Assembly (NCBI RefSeq): GCF_039233145.1
Contig: NZ_CP136419.1
Span: 408,001-472,000, forward strand
Origin: Moorella humiferrea
Lineage (GTDB): Bacteria; Bacillota; DSM-521; Neomoorellales; Neomoorellaceae
Reading direction: 5' to 3'
Length of the DNA: 64,000 nt
Both the position numbers and the translations under genes were made by a program. Shown here one piece after another: positions 25,992-34,538 of the stretch. Within the stretch, counting starts at the first letter, position 1. Each line of letters starts with the position of its first letter. The notes below the pieces were generated by a model. The model searched no databases. It saw only the letters and a program-made list of their open reading frames with translations, and was not told where the DNA came from.

Positions 25992-28343
25992 TTACCCTCC
26001 CAACTCGATATTCAGGCACATTTCCTGCAGCCTTGCAGCGTGCCCTGCAGTAATGTAATCCTTTTCCTTCAGGGCTGCCAGCAGGGCGCCAACAATCTGG
26101 TTTCGCGCGCTGGCCCGATTTTGGAGCTTGTTGCGGTACATGAGGTCGTCGGCCTTCTTGAAGGTTTCTTCCAGGGATTCCGCTGCGTTCTGGCAGGTGG
26201 CCACCCCTAGGGAGAAGTGCAGGGGCAGCTCGGGATGTTCTTTATTGGAGGCCTCGATGGCCGAGCGGATCCGCTGGGCAAGGTCCTCTCCAGTTTTTTC
26301 GCCTGTTTTGGGCAGGATGGCGGCAAATTCATCCCCCCCAATGCGAGCCACAATATCTGAGCGGCGCAGGGAGGTTTTTAGAACACCAGCGCAGGCCTGT
26401 AACAGTTCATCGCCTTTAGCGTGGCCCAGGGTATCGTTGACCAGTTTTAGGCCGTCCAGATCCGCCACCAGGATGGTTATGGGATATTCCCGGCTGCCAG
26501 ACAAGCGCTTGAGCTCTTCCTGAAAGAAAGCCCGGTTATAGAGGCCCGTTAAAGAATCGTGCAGGCTTAAGAACCTTAACTGTTCCTCGTAGCGCTTGCG
26601 CTCGGTGATATCCAGGGTTGCCTCCACCGCCCCTATGACTTTTCCATCTTTATCCTTCACCGGCGTGGCGGTAATGCTCCAGAAGCGACCGTCCTGGGAG
26701 GCTACCTCACCTGTGCATACCTGGCCGGTTTCCATAGCCTGGACCACCGGGCAGCGAGGGCAGGGAGCGCTCTTCCCTTGCCATATTTCGTGGCATTTGG
26801 CTCCGAATAGCTCCTCGGGGTTCTTGCCCACGGATTGGCCCGCAGTCCGGTTGGCCCAAATGACGTGCATGTCCCGGTCCAAAAACGCGACCATCTCGGT
26901 AAGGCTGTCAAGAATCAGAGATTTTTCGGCCATTAACCTCTGCAGCTCTTCTTCCAGGATTTTACGCGGGGTGATATCGGTCAAAAAATGCAGGGTAGCG
27001 GGCTGCCCTTCCCATTCGATTACCACAGAGTTGGCCTCCATCCATTTGACGCTCCCGTCCTTGGCAAATATTCTGAAAGAGCAGGCATACAGAGGGCTTT
27101 TTTTCTCCAGCAATTCCCGGTAGTGCTGTACGGCACTTTCCCTGTCTTCGGGATGAATGAAGTCCAGGAAAGGTCTGGATAGAAGCTCTCCTGCCGTGTA
27201 GCCCGTGTGGGCCAGTGTTGCCCGGTTGACAAAGGTCACCACGCCGTCCTGGACAACGATGATGGTTTCAGTGGCGTTATCTACCAGAGAAGAGCATTTC
27301 TTTTCCTTCTCGCCTAGTTCCCGTTGGTACTCCTCAAGCCTTTCCAGCATTTTGCTGATTTCAGAGGAAAGAAGGGCAAGCTCATCCTTTCCCTCCAGAG
27401 GGGGTATTCCGGGGGCAGGGGAGGGAGAGCGGCCGATGCCAGTAACTACGGCGGTAAGCCGGGCCAGGCGGGAGAGAACTGCCCGGTCCACCCAGAACAA
27501 GGCAAGAAGGCAGCATAAAGCTGCCGCCAGCGCAAGAAAGAGGCTGAAGGCTTGTCTTGCGGACAGGAACGCCTGAGCGGCGCGCCGGTAGGAGTTCGCC
27601 TGGAGGATTAAGGCGCTTTCACCTTGCAAATCCTTAATGACGGCAAAGCCGGCGCTCTCCTCCGGGGAAACAATTTTTACGTAAAAGGGTTCTCCGTTTT
27701 TAAGGGTTCCCGCTGGCTTGAGCTCGCGGAAGTCTATGGCCTCCGGCGGGTGAAGGGAGAGGGGGAGACGGGTGATTTCCGAGAGCTCTTTCACATCTTT
27801 ATCCTTGAAGGTGCGGGCGAAGATAAGGGTCCCCCGGGCGGGGCCGCTACCATCACTTTTTAAAACGGGCCTGGCGGCCACCAGCACCGGCCCTTGTGGC
27901 GTTACCACCACCCCTTTAAGGCCGCCGGTTTGGTTATGGGCTGTAAAAACAATGCCGGGAGGTAAGGGTATTTCTTCGCCCGCTTCAGGGTCGTATCCTC
28001 TGGCGTATACTATTTCTCCCCTGGTATTTAGGAAAACTGCATAATTAAGCCTCAAAATTTGAAATACGTTATCGACCAGGTTTTTTTCTATATATTCCCG
28101 GTTCCTGTCCTCCACGAAGCTATACGTGTCGTCCCAGGTAGCCCAGTCTGCGGCAGATTTATCTAGCGCCGCTATTTCCCTTTCCAGGGCTTGCAGGGCC
28201 CGCTCCACATTCTCTCGGATACTTTCGTTTTCCAGCTTACCTGCAATATTCCCTGCTATAACATGGGAAACAGCAAAAAAAATAAGGGCAAGAAGGGCAA
28301 AGACGGCGCAGAAAACAAGGAGTACTTTGGTTTTTAAGGACAT
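25992..28343 (-). CDS. CHASE4-HAMP-PAS-PAS-GGDEF protein with a truncated HD-GYP domain
   Basis: A signal peptide/membrane helix (about 5-30) and a CHASE4 extracellular sensor domain (WATWDDTYSFVEDRNREYI) come first. Then a second membrane helix and HAMP region (about 265-335), two PAS domains (about 355-590, the second with the Cys cluster APCPRCPV), and a GGDEF domain with GGDEF and the RxxD site (RRSD). It should be an active diguanylate cyclase. The C-terminus begins like the HD-GYP domain of the 836-residue paralogue (IVGALLAALKEKDYITAGHAARLQEMC) but stops after NIELGG. The HD-GYP is lost. ATG 28343 with GAGGAG upstream was preferred to 28394. Confidence 0.85.
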   Translation of the reverse strand: MSLKTKVLLVFCAVFALLALIFFAVSHVIAGNIAGKLENESIRENVERALQALEREIAALDKSAADWATWDDTYSFVEDRNREYIEKNLVDNVFQILRLNYAVFLNTRGEIVYARGYDPEAGEEIPLPPGIVFTAHNQTGGLKGVVVTPQGPVLVAARPVLKSDGSGPARGTLIFARTFKDKDVKELSEITRLPLSLHPPEAIDFRELKPAGTLKNGEPFYVKIVSPEESAGFAVIKDLQGESALILQANSYRRAAQAFLSARQAFSLFLALAAALCCLLALFWVDRAVLSRLARLTAVVTGIGRSPSPAPGIPPLEGKDELALLSSEISKMLERLEEYQRELGEKEKKCSSLVDNATETIIVVQDGVVTFVNRATLAHTGYTAGELLSRPFLDFIHPEDRESAVQHYRELLEKKSPLYACSFRIFAKDGSVKWMEANSVVIEWEGQPATLHFLTDITPRKILEEELQRLMAEKSLILDSLTEMVAFLDRDMHVIWANRTAGQSVGKNPEELFGAKCHEIWQGKSAPCPRCPVVQAMETGQVCTGEVASQDGRFWSITATPVKDKDGKVIGAVEATLDITERKRYEEQLRFLSLHDSLTGLYNRAFFQEELKRLSGSREYPITILVADLDGLKLVNDTLGHAKGDELLQACAGVLKTSLRRSDIVARIGGDEFAAILPKTGEKTGEDLAQRIRSAIEASNKEHPELPLHFSLGVATCQNAAESLEETFKKADDLMYRNKLQNRASARNQIVGALLAALKEKDYITAGHAARLQEMCLNIELGG

Positions 28344-28527
28344 CCCCATATCTCTCCTCAAAGTCGACCATGGACGGGGAAGAGTATATATCAACGGTGT
28401 ATGTGTCGGCCATTACCCGGCAACCCTGGCGCACCCTGTCTTTGCCTATACGGGACGGCAGCGGCAGGATCGTTGGCGTGCTGGCAGCCGAGCAACGAAG
28501 CAAGCCAGCCACTTTGGAGCAAATGGG

Positions 28528-29106
28528 TTACTGAAGTGGAGCGAAAATTTCTTTTACTTCTACTGCAAATCCTTTCAATAAGATGGATTTAGCCTGGCCC
28601 GTTTCTTCGACATGATGGACAAGGACGAAATTTCCCTCCTTTTGCTGAAAAACCTCAATGCTTTTATCTTCGGGATCTACAATCCAGTATTCTTTTACAC
28701 CGCACCGCGCGTAAACACGGGCTTTTTTCTTTAAGTCATAATAGCCGGTAGAGGGAGAAAGAATCTCCATTACCAGGTCGGGAGCCCCTTTTATTTTTGT
28801 TGTTTCGATTATATGCAATCTATCCTTCGCGATAAAGATAATATCCGGCTGGTAGGTTTCTTTTTCCTCTAAAAATACATCTACAGGTGCGGTAAAAAGT
28901 ATCCCCAAATCCTTTCCCGCAAGGAAAAACAACAGCTTTTCAATCAGACGCATTAGTATGATCTGGTGATAGATACCGGGTGCGGGCGTCATAATGAGTT
29001 TACCTCCGATTAGTTGAAAGGGAGTTCCTTCCGGCAGCCTGGCGTAGTCCTCGTAAGTATAGCTGTTCTTAACGGGGATTATCATTTTTTCCTGGTAAAT
29101 ACCCAT
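28528..29106 (-). CDS. Uma2-family endonuclease
   Basis: A 192-residue Uma2 (formerly DUF820) protein with a PD-(D/E)XK fold. The conserved parts are YEDYARLPEGTPFQLIGGKLIM near the N-terminus and PDLVMEILSPST with KKARVYARCGVKEYWIVDP in the core, supplying the acidic and Lys residues. Such genes are numerous in thermophilic and cyanobacterial genomes, and their role is unknown; many are thought to derive from mobile DNA. It is divergent from the CRISPR operon and has its own sigma-A promoter. Confidence 0.85.
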   Translation of the reverse strand: MGIYQEKMIIPVKNSYTYEDYARLPEGTPFQLIGGKLIMTPAPGIYHQIILMRLIEKLLFFLAGKDLGILFTAPVDVFLEEKETYQPDIIFIAKDRLHIIETTKIKGAPDLVMEILSPSTGYYDLKKKARVYARCGVKEYWIVDPEDKSIEVFQQKEGNFVLVHHVEETGQAKSILLKGFAVEVKEIFAPLQ

Positions 29107-29170
29107 TGCAGTGCCCTCCTCTCATTATGACTTTCCAGCAGGCCTTTTCGGTAGTCACCAATCTAACTTT

Positions 29171-29200
29171 AGTATAGCCATTGCTGACCAGGTTTTTCAA
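29171..29200 (-). promoter_or_regulatory. sigma-A-type promoter of the Uma2 gene
   Basis: On the minus strand TTGAAA (29200-29195), 18 bases, TATACT (29176-29171), 65 bases before the coding start. Confidence 0.6.
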
Positions 29201-29259
29201 TCCTGGCGTATGGATGAATTTAGGTGAACAACCAACTTTAATTCTGTTGGCGCTGGAGC

Positions 29260-29285
29260 AGGAATTTTTTCCCTTGGTGTCGAAT
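29260..29285 (+). promoter_or_regulatory. sigma-H-like promoter of the CRISPR-Cas operon
   Basis: AGGAATT (29260-29266), 12 bases, GTCGAAT (29279-29285), 95 bases before the first gene. This fits the sigma-H consensus exactly. A small dyad AGTAG/CTACT further downstream (about 29309-29325) could serve the operon's own HTH protein as an operator. Confidence 0.6.
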
Positions 29286-29379
29286 TACTGCCTTACCACT
29301 GTTATACAGTAGTAATTTTCTACTAAAAAAATTGGTACTCAATCGTCTTGGCCATCCTGGAGCTTAAAGGCATGATGAA

Positions 29380-30270
29380 ATGGAACACACCAAGAAAAAC
29401 CGGCAGCATCCCGAAATTTTGATTGCCACCCTGGGTGTGGAGCCTCAGGTAGTGACTATTACCCTTGACCGCTTGCTAGCCGACGGTCGGTCTATCAGCG
29501 AGGTCGCCGTAATCTATACAGAGAACCCGGCGGTACGCCAGGCCCTGGAGATAGTTGCCGGCGAGTTTGCGGGTCCCTGCTACCAAGGTATCAGTTTTCG
29601 CCCGGTTCCAGTAGCCTTAGGGCGAGGGAAAATACAAGATTTTTGCAACGATGCCGACCTGCGCGCCCTGCTGCGCACCCTGTATGGTGAGGTGCGCCGC
29701 GCCAGGCAACAGGATTTTATTGTCCACCTGTGCGTTTCCGGCGGGCGCAAGGTCATGGCTATTATGGCCATGGTCGTGGCCCAGCTCCTGTTTGGGCCTG
29801 AGGACTGTGTCTGGCACCTGGTTACCGAGGGGTGGCAGCCCGGCGACCGGCGCCGCTTGCACCTACCTGCGGAGGAAAAAGTCTGGCTGGTACCGGTGCC
29901 GGTTTTGCGCTGGCGAGAAGCAGGTACGCTGATGCGCATGGTGGCCAGGCTGGATGACCCTGCGGAAGTAGTAGCCTGGTACGAAAAGTTAAGCCGTGAT
30001 GACCAGGAAAGGCGCAAGAGCGAGTTCATCCGGCACTGGTTGACGCCGGCCGAACGGGAAGTAGTTAAACTCGCCTGTTATGGTCTGGACAATAAGGCTA
30101 TAGCAGCCAGGCTTTATAAAAAAGAACAAACCGTAGCCAACCAGCTGCGCGGAGTTTATGAAAAGTTACGGGAATGGCTGGGCTACCCGCCTGGTATCGT
30201 CGATCGCAGCGTGCTAATCGCTGAATTTGCTTCCTATTTTCACCATCCAGGAAGGGATGACTCAACGTGA
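29380..30270 (+). CDS. CARF-domain (NE0113/Csm6-like ring-nuclease family) protein with LuxR-type HTH
   Basis: A 296-residue fusion. Residues 10-190 form a CARF-like domain of the NE0113 (Csx14-type) family: EILIATLGVEPQVVTITLDRL, then HLCVSGGRKVMAIMAMVVAQL and the VWHLVTEGW block. These domains bind cyclic oligoadenylate and some cleave it. Residues 220-275 are a LuxR-type helix-turn-helix (LTPAEREVVKLACYGLDNKAIAARL, then TVANQL). So it may be a transcription factor tuned by the second messenger made by Cas10. It is the first gene of the CRISPR operon and its stop overlaps csx15. The domain pair differs from the winged-helix Csa3 type. The HTH assignment is by motif only. Confidence 0.75.
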   Translation: MEHTKKNRQHPEILIATLGVEPQVVTITLDRLLADGRSISEVAVIYTENPAVRQALEIVAGEFAGPCYQGISFRPVPVALGRGKIQDFCNDADLRALLRTLYGEVRRARQQDFIVHLCVSGGRKVMAIMAMVVAQLLFGPEDCVWHLVTEGWQPGDRRRLHLPAEEKVWLVPVPVLRWREAGTLMRMVARLDDPAEVVAWYEKLSRDDQERRKSEFIRHWLTPAEREVVKLACYGLDNKAIAARLYKKEQTVANQLRGVYEKLREWLGYPPGIVDRSVLIAEFASYFHHPGRDDST

Positions 30271-30647
30271 AGATTATCAATTTTGCTCACCCCTTGACCC
30301 CGGCCAACCTGGGGGAAATAGCCAGGCTCAGCGGTGGTGGAGTGGAGGAAGTAATCGAGGTAACCTGTCATATCGATCCCCGTTGCACCCTAGAGCCCCA
30401 GATTGAGGCCCTGGTTGATAGCCTCGGGTTTAGCTCCTGGGAGTGGCAAACTGGCTCTTTCCTGTTCAATCTCCCTTCCCTTAATTACTGCGCTGCGGTA
30501 CTGGTGGCCCATCTGCACGGGCGTATAGGGTATTTCCCGGCTATGTTGCGCCTGCGGCCGGTAGATGAAAGCTTTCGTTGGCGCTTTGAAGTGGCGGAGA
30601 TTATCAACCTGCAGGCCGTTCGCGAGCGAGCGCGCAGGCGGCGATAA
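30267..30647 (+). CDS. csx15: CRISPR-associated protein Csx15
   Basis: A 126-residue protein matching the Csx15 pattern: MKIINFAHPLTPANLGEIARL, a Cys-containing middle, then SLNYCAAVLVAHLHGRIGYFP with MLRLRPV and the end VAEIINLQAVRERARRR. Csx15 is one of the small families proposed to be ring nucleases that destroy cyclic oligoadenylate and switch off the type III response. It overlaps the CARF-HTH gene by 4 bases, so sensor and proposed off-switch are made together. Enzyme activity is not proven for this family to my knowledge. Confidence 0.75.
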   Translation: MKIINFAHPLTPANLGEIARLSGGGVEEVIEVTCHIDPRCTLEPQIEALVDSLGFSSWEWQTGSFLFNLPSLNYCAAVLVAHLHGRIGYFPAMLRLRPVDESFRWRFEVAEIINLQAVRERARRRR

Positions 30648-30655
30648 GGAGGGAG

Positions 30656-31684
30656 ATGATGCAAGACATAATTCTTACTTGCGAGGTTTTAACGCCAATG
30701 TTTCTGGGTGGGGCGGATGCCAGGGAGCCAGAGTTAAGGGCGCCATCAATTAAAGGAGTCCTGCGCTTCTGGTGGCGGGCCCTCCACGGCTTTGACCCCC
30801 TGTTAAAAACAAAAGAAGGCAGTATATTTGGTTCGGCAGGTGAACATGCACAGAAAAGCAGAATCACCCTTAGAATTGAGGGAGAGGATTTAACTCCTTA
30901 CATTACAAAAGAACCCCTTCCCCGCCATACATATCAGGTAAAAGGACATGAATTGAATATCCTGGAGTACCTGGCCTACGGAACCTATATTTATAACCGG
31001 ATGCAGAGAAGGAATGAATTCTACCGCGCCTATATTAAACCTGGTTACAGTTTCAATCTAATCGTAAAGACAGATAATGAAGTTGATCTCCTGGAATTCT
31101 TCCTGGCTTTGCAGTATTTTTGCTGGTTCGGATCACTGGGAGCAAAAGCGCGCAATGGTTTTGGCAGCTTTAAAGTTAAAAATGTTAAAGGGCACCTTCC
31201 GGCCGGAGAGAAGATTGACTTAACCTCTCTTCCCGGGGCAAGTAGCCTGGCAAGTTTCAAGCAGTATACAGGGATTCCTAAATTCAGCGCCTTCTCTCAT
31301 GGAGCCAGGCTTTTTAGAACACGGCAGGATCACAGTACCTGGGATACCTGCCTGGCAGAACTGGGCCATGCCTATCGCCATGCCCGTCTCTCCCTGGAGC
31401 CCCCTCATTCTTATAAACGGCGCCAGTATATCGGTGCCCCGCTGATTGTTAACCAGAAGCAGCAATCCAGGCTGGCCAGGCACGCCAAACCTTATTTTCT
31501 GCGCGTCCATGAGTGGCAGGGAAGATATACAGGTTATATTCTTTACCTACCGTCGCGGTATTGTACAGGCCTGGCAGGAGAAATACCAGGGAACCTTAAT
31601 CTGGAAAAAGAGGATGCGGTCTTTTCCACTGCGTGCCAGGAAATGAATAAGGCATTAGGACGGTACCTGGAGGTGATAGATTGA
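30656..31684 (+). CDS. cmr1: type III-B effector subunit Cmr1
   Basis: A 342-residue RAMP protein beginning MQDIILTCEVLTPMFLGGAD, followed by the family signature APSIKGVLRFWWRALHG. It ends with a second RAMP fold. Cmr1 caps the 3' end of the crRNA-bearing backbone in the Cmr complex. The neighbours cmr2 to cmr6 follow in standard order, interrupted only by the CARF gene after cmr3. GGAGGG lies just upstream of ATG 30656. The last 4 bases overlap cas10. Confidence 0.9.
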   Translation: MMQDIILTCEVLTPMFLGGADAREPELRAPSIKGVLRFWWRALHGFDPLLKTKEGSIFGSAGEHAQKSRITLRIEGEDLTPYITKEPLPRHTYQVKGHELNILEYLAYGTYIYNRMQRRNEFYRAYIKPGYSFNLIVKTDNEVDLLEFFLALQYFCWFGSLGAKARNGFGSFKVKNVKGHLPAGEKIDLTSLPGASSLASFKQYTGIPKFSAFSHGARLFRTRQDHSTWDTCLAELGHAYRHARLSLEPPHSYKRRQYIGAPLIVNQKQQSRLARHAKPYFLRVHEWQGRYTGYILYLPSRYCTGLAGEIPGNLNLEKEDAVFSTACQEMNKALGRYLEVID

Positions 31685-33456
31685 ATTCCTTACTTATTTT
31701 TACTATCGGACCTGTTCAATCTTTTATCGCCCAGGCGCGTAAGACCCAGGACCTGTACGCCGGCAGTTATATCCTGTCCCATCTCTGTGGTACAGCCGCT
31801 CGGACGGCGCAGGATAATTATGAGGCGGAGATAATCTATCCAGATTTACATAATGGATCTTTACCGAACCGTCTTGTGGCTCTTCTTCCCGTAGGAGAAA
31901 AGGAAGAGCTGCAAGAAATAGGTCGTCAGTTAGAGAGTAAGGTAAGGGATGAGTTTGTCCAGATCGGGCGGCAAGTGGTCCGGTCTTTCGGTTTACCGGT
32001 AACTCCTGCCCTGGAAGCACAGCTACAGGATTTCTTGGAAATCTACTGGGTAGGAGGGAATTGCGAACCCTCCCGTTATGCTGAGCGTTACCGGCAAATG
32101 GAAGCTGTCTTAGGAGCGATAAAAAATACCCGCATCTTTTCCTCCGGGGGGGAACGGGGCCGGAAGTGCAGCATTACCGGCGAGCATAACGCCCTTTTCT
32201 ACCGGGGCGGGAAAAAGGCCTACCTGGAGCAGGCGTTCAGGGTGCCTGAAAGCGTGCCCAAGAAATACCTGGCCCCTGGAGAAGCTTTAAGCGGGATCGG
32301 CTTTATGAAACGGGCAGCCGCCAGGTATTTTTGCCATTGTTTGGGTGGAAATTTTGATTCTGACTTTCCTTCGACGGCCAGTATAGCACTAGCGGCAAGT
32401 CTCCACTTATTGCCAGCGGATATAGTTGAAAGCTATAAAAAAATTTTTGCAGGCGAATTTGACGATCAGTTCTTTTACCAGGAGAATTTAACCCCAAGAC
32501 GTTTTGCACTAGAAGGCTTGTCCCTAGAAAAATTACAACAGGCAGATGCGCTTCTCAAGGAACTGTATAGCGAAGCCAAAAAGCGAGGAATAAAGTTTAC
32601 GAAATACTATGCTCTCCTGGTGATGGATGGCGATAATATGGGCGAATGGGTAGCCGGTAAAAATCTGGCTGACCAGGGGCAACTGCCAGACTTCCAGCGC
32701 AACCTTACCCGGTACCTGGGTGCCTATGCCAGGGAGGCCAAAGCAATTTTGCAACTACCTCGAGGTAAGCTCGTTTATTGCGGCGGCGATGATGTCCTGG
32801 GTTTAATTAACTTGAACCATCTTCTGTCGGTCTTAAAAGATTTGCGGGATAAATTCCCGCCTTTGGAGAAAATCGCTAATATGTCTCAGCAGAAAACCTC
32901 CTCGACTTCAGGAGGAGTCTGTATTGCTCACTATAAAGCACCTCTGGCAGAAGTAATAAAATTTGCACGTAAAATGGAAGAAGTGGCCAAGGGGGTTGAC
33001 GGGAAGGACGCCCTCGCTATAGGTGTATTAAAACATTCAGGAGAAATCTGCCAGACTGTTTTCAGGTGGAAGTATGATAATTTGGAACCACTTTCTTTGC
33101 TGCACAGCCTGGTTGTTCTCTTGAGTACCGGCAAGTTTTCCGATACTTTTATCAGGAATCTATCCCGGGAATTCCGCTCCTTAATCCCACCTGCTGATGA
33201 GAGCCTGGCGAAGAAGAGCGGGAATATAGCATTAAAAGCGGCAGAAGAAGAGATGGTGGCAGCCGAAATCAAGCGCCTCTTGCAGCGCTCCTGCCAGCTG
33301 CAAGACCCTACGGAGGCAGATAAAATTGTGAGTGAGCTTCGGGAGAAGTTGTTTACCTTGTATTTAGAATGTGGCCTGGTTAATTTCCTTTCTTTTTTAG
33401 ATATAGCAGCTTTTCTATCCCGGGAGGTGCAGGTAATCAGTGAAGTTAAAGATTGA
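31681..33456 (+). CDS. cmr2: Cas10/Cmr2 without HD domain
   Basis: A 591-residue Cas10, short for the family. It starts directly with the ferredoxin-like Palm-type region (LLIFTIGPVQSFIAQARKTQDLYAGSYILSHL); the N-terminal HD nuclease is absent. The cyclase Palm is intact: MDGDNMGEW (315-322) and the signature YCGGDDVLG (366-374). It should therefore synthesise cyclic oligoadenylates on target-RNA binding but not cut DNA. The zinc-site region has a CSITG instead of the usual CxxC. TTG start at 31681 overlaps cmr1 by 4 bases. The cOA product would feed the CARF proteins of this operon. Confidence 0.9.
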   Translation: MNSLLIFTIGPVQSFIAQARKTQDLYAGSYILSHLCGTAARTAQDNYEAEIIYPDLHNGSLPNRLVALLPVGEKEELQEIGRQLESKVRDEFVQIGRQVVRSFGLPVTPALEAQLQDFLEIYWVGGNCEPSRYAERYRQMEAVLGAIKNTRIFSSGGERGRKCSITGEHNALFYRGGKKAYLEQAFRVPESVPKKYLAPGEALSGIGFMKRAAARYFCHCLGGNFDSDFPSTASIALAASLHLLPADIVESYKKIFAGEFDDQFFYQENLTPRRFALEGLSLEKLQQADALLKELYSEAKKRGIKFTKYYALLVMDGDNMGEWVAGKNLADQGQLPDFQRNLTRYLGAYAREAKAILQLPRGKLVYCGGDDVLGLINLNHLLSVLKDLRDKFPPLEKIANMSQQKTSSTSGGVCIAHYKAPLAEVIKFARKMEEVAKGVDGKDALAIGVLKHSGEICQTVFRWKYDNLEPLSLLHSLVVLLSTGKFSDTFIRNLSREFRSLIPPADESLAKKSGNIALKAAEEEMVAAEIKRLLQRSCQLQDPTEADKIVSELREKLFTLYLECGLVNFLSFLDIAAFLSREVQVISEVKD

Positions 33457-34537
33457 CCCCCTGGATACCCTTTTTTTCCGCGACGGTCGGCCCTTTACCA
33501 TGGGTGATGATAATTGGGCAGTAAGTATTTTTCCTCCTTCTCCCGGCGTGATTTATGGTGCTTTACGCAGTCTTTATTTCTCCTGGCATCCGAAAGAACT
33601 TGCTTTGGCCGAAACTGAGGCCGATCCTACGTCCGGTTTACAAATAACAGCTTTTTATTGGCTTATAGGTTCGGAAGGAGAAGGCAACCCTTATTATCCC
33701 ATGCCCCTGGATTGCGTCAGGCTGAAGCACAACCGGCGTGAACCCCAGCGTTTTTACCTGCTAACCATGAGCTCGCTGGGGAACCTGGTGACTAACTATC
33801 CTTTTACATGGTTGTTAACGAGCCAGGATGAGGAGGTAGAAGGTCCGGTAGGCTATCTCATAGATCACGAAAGCCTTAGGAATTACCTGGAAGGCAAAAG
33901 GGCAACATTTTTCGGCCTGGATATGAATTTCTATTTGAGCCGGGAGCTCAAAGTCGGGATTGGTCGGGATGCCGGCACCAGGGCGGCAGAAGAACACCGT
34001 CTGTACCGGGTAGAGATGTTACGGTTAAAAGATATGAGCCTGGCCGTTGATTATCAGGGTCTGAAATTGCCGGAGGAGGGCTTCCTGCGCCTGGGTGGGG
34101 AAGGCCGGGCAGCCGTTTACACCCATGTGGCAGGAGCAACAGAGGAACTGCCAGCTCCTGCAGGGGGCAGGTATTTCAAGCTTTACCTGGCTACTCCCGC
34201 CTTTTTTAAAGGAGGGTGGCGTCCCGGATGGATAAATCCAGAGGGCGTAGGTAATTATCAGGGTTTAAAACTAAAGCTACTTACGGCGGCTGTGGGCAAA
34301 CCACTTTCTATAGGCGGCTTTGATATAAAACGAAAGCAGCCCAAACCCATGCGCAAGGCCGTACCGGCGGGCAGTGTCTATTATTTTGAAATACTGCAAG
34401 GCACGATGGACGATGCTGTTAAGGTTTTCCACGGCCATTCAATAAGCGAGTATAGGGAAAAGGAGGGTTTTGGGCTCGCTTACATGGGCTATCTCGATCC
34501 CAAAAATCAAAGTATCTTAGAGAAAGGAGAAACCTGA
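33440..34537 (+). CDS. cmr3: type III-B effector subunit Cmr3
   Basis: A 365-residue RAMP protein. The N-terminus LKIDPLDTLFFRDGRPFTMGDDNWA followed by FPPSPGVIYGALRS is diagnostic for Cmr3. The C-terminal glycine-rich segment (KPLSIGGFDIKRKQPKPMRKAVPAG) is also typical. Cmr3 binds the 5' handle of crRNA next to Cas10. The gene overlaps cas10 by 17 bases and is followed one base later by the CARF gene. Confidence 0.9.
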   Translation: MKLKIDPLDTLFFRDGRPFTMGDDNWAVSIFPPSPGVIYGALRSLYFSWHPKELALAETEADPTSGLQITAFYWLIGSEGEGNPYYPMPLDCVRLKHNRREPQRFYLLTMSSLGNLVTNYPFTWLLTSQDEEVEGPVGYLIDHESLRNYLEGKRATFFGLDMNFYLSRELKVGIGRDAGTRAAEEHRLYRVEMLRLKDMSLAVDYQGLKLPEEGFLRLGGEGRAAVYTHVAGATEELPAPAGGRYFKLYLATPAFFKGGWRPGWINPEGVGNYQGLKLKLLTAAVGKPLSIGGFDIKRKQPKPMRKAVPAGSVYYFEILQGTMDDAVKVFHGHSISEYREKEGFGLAYMGYLDPKNQSILEKGET

Positions 34538-34538
34538 G

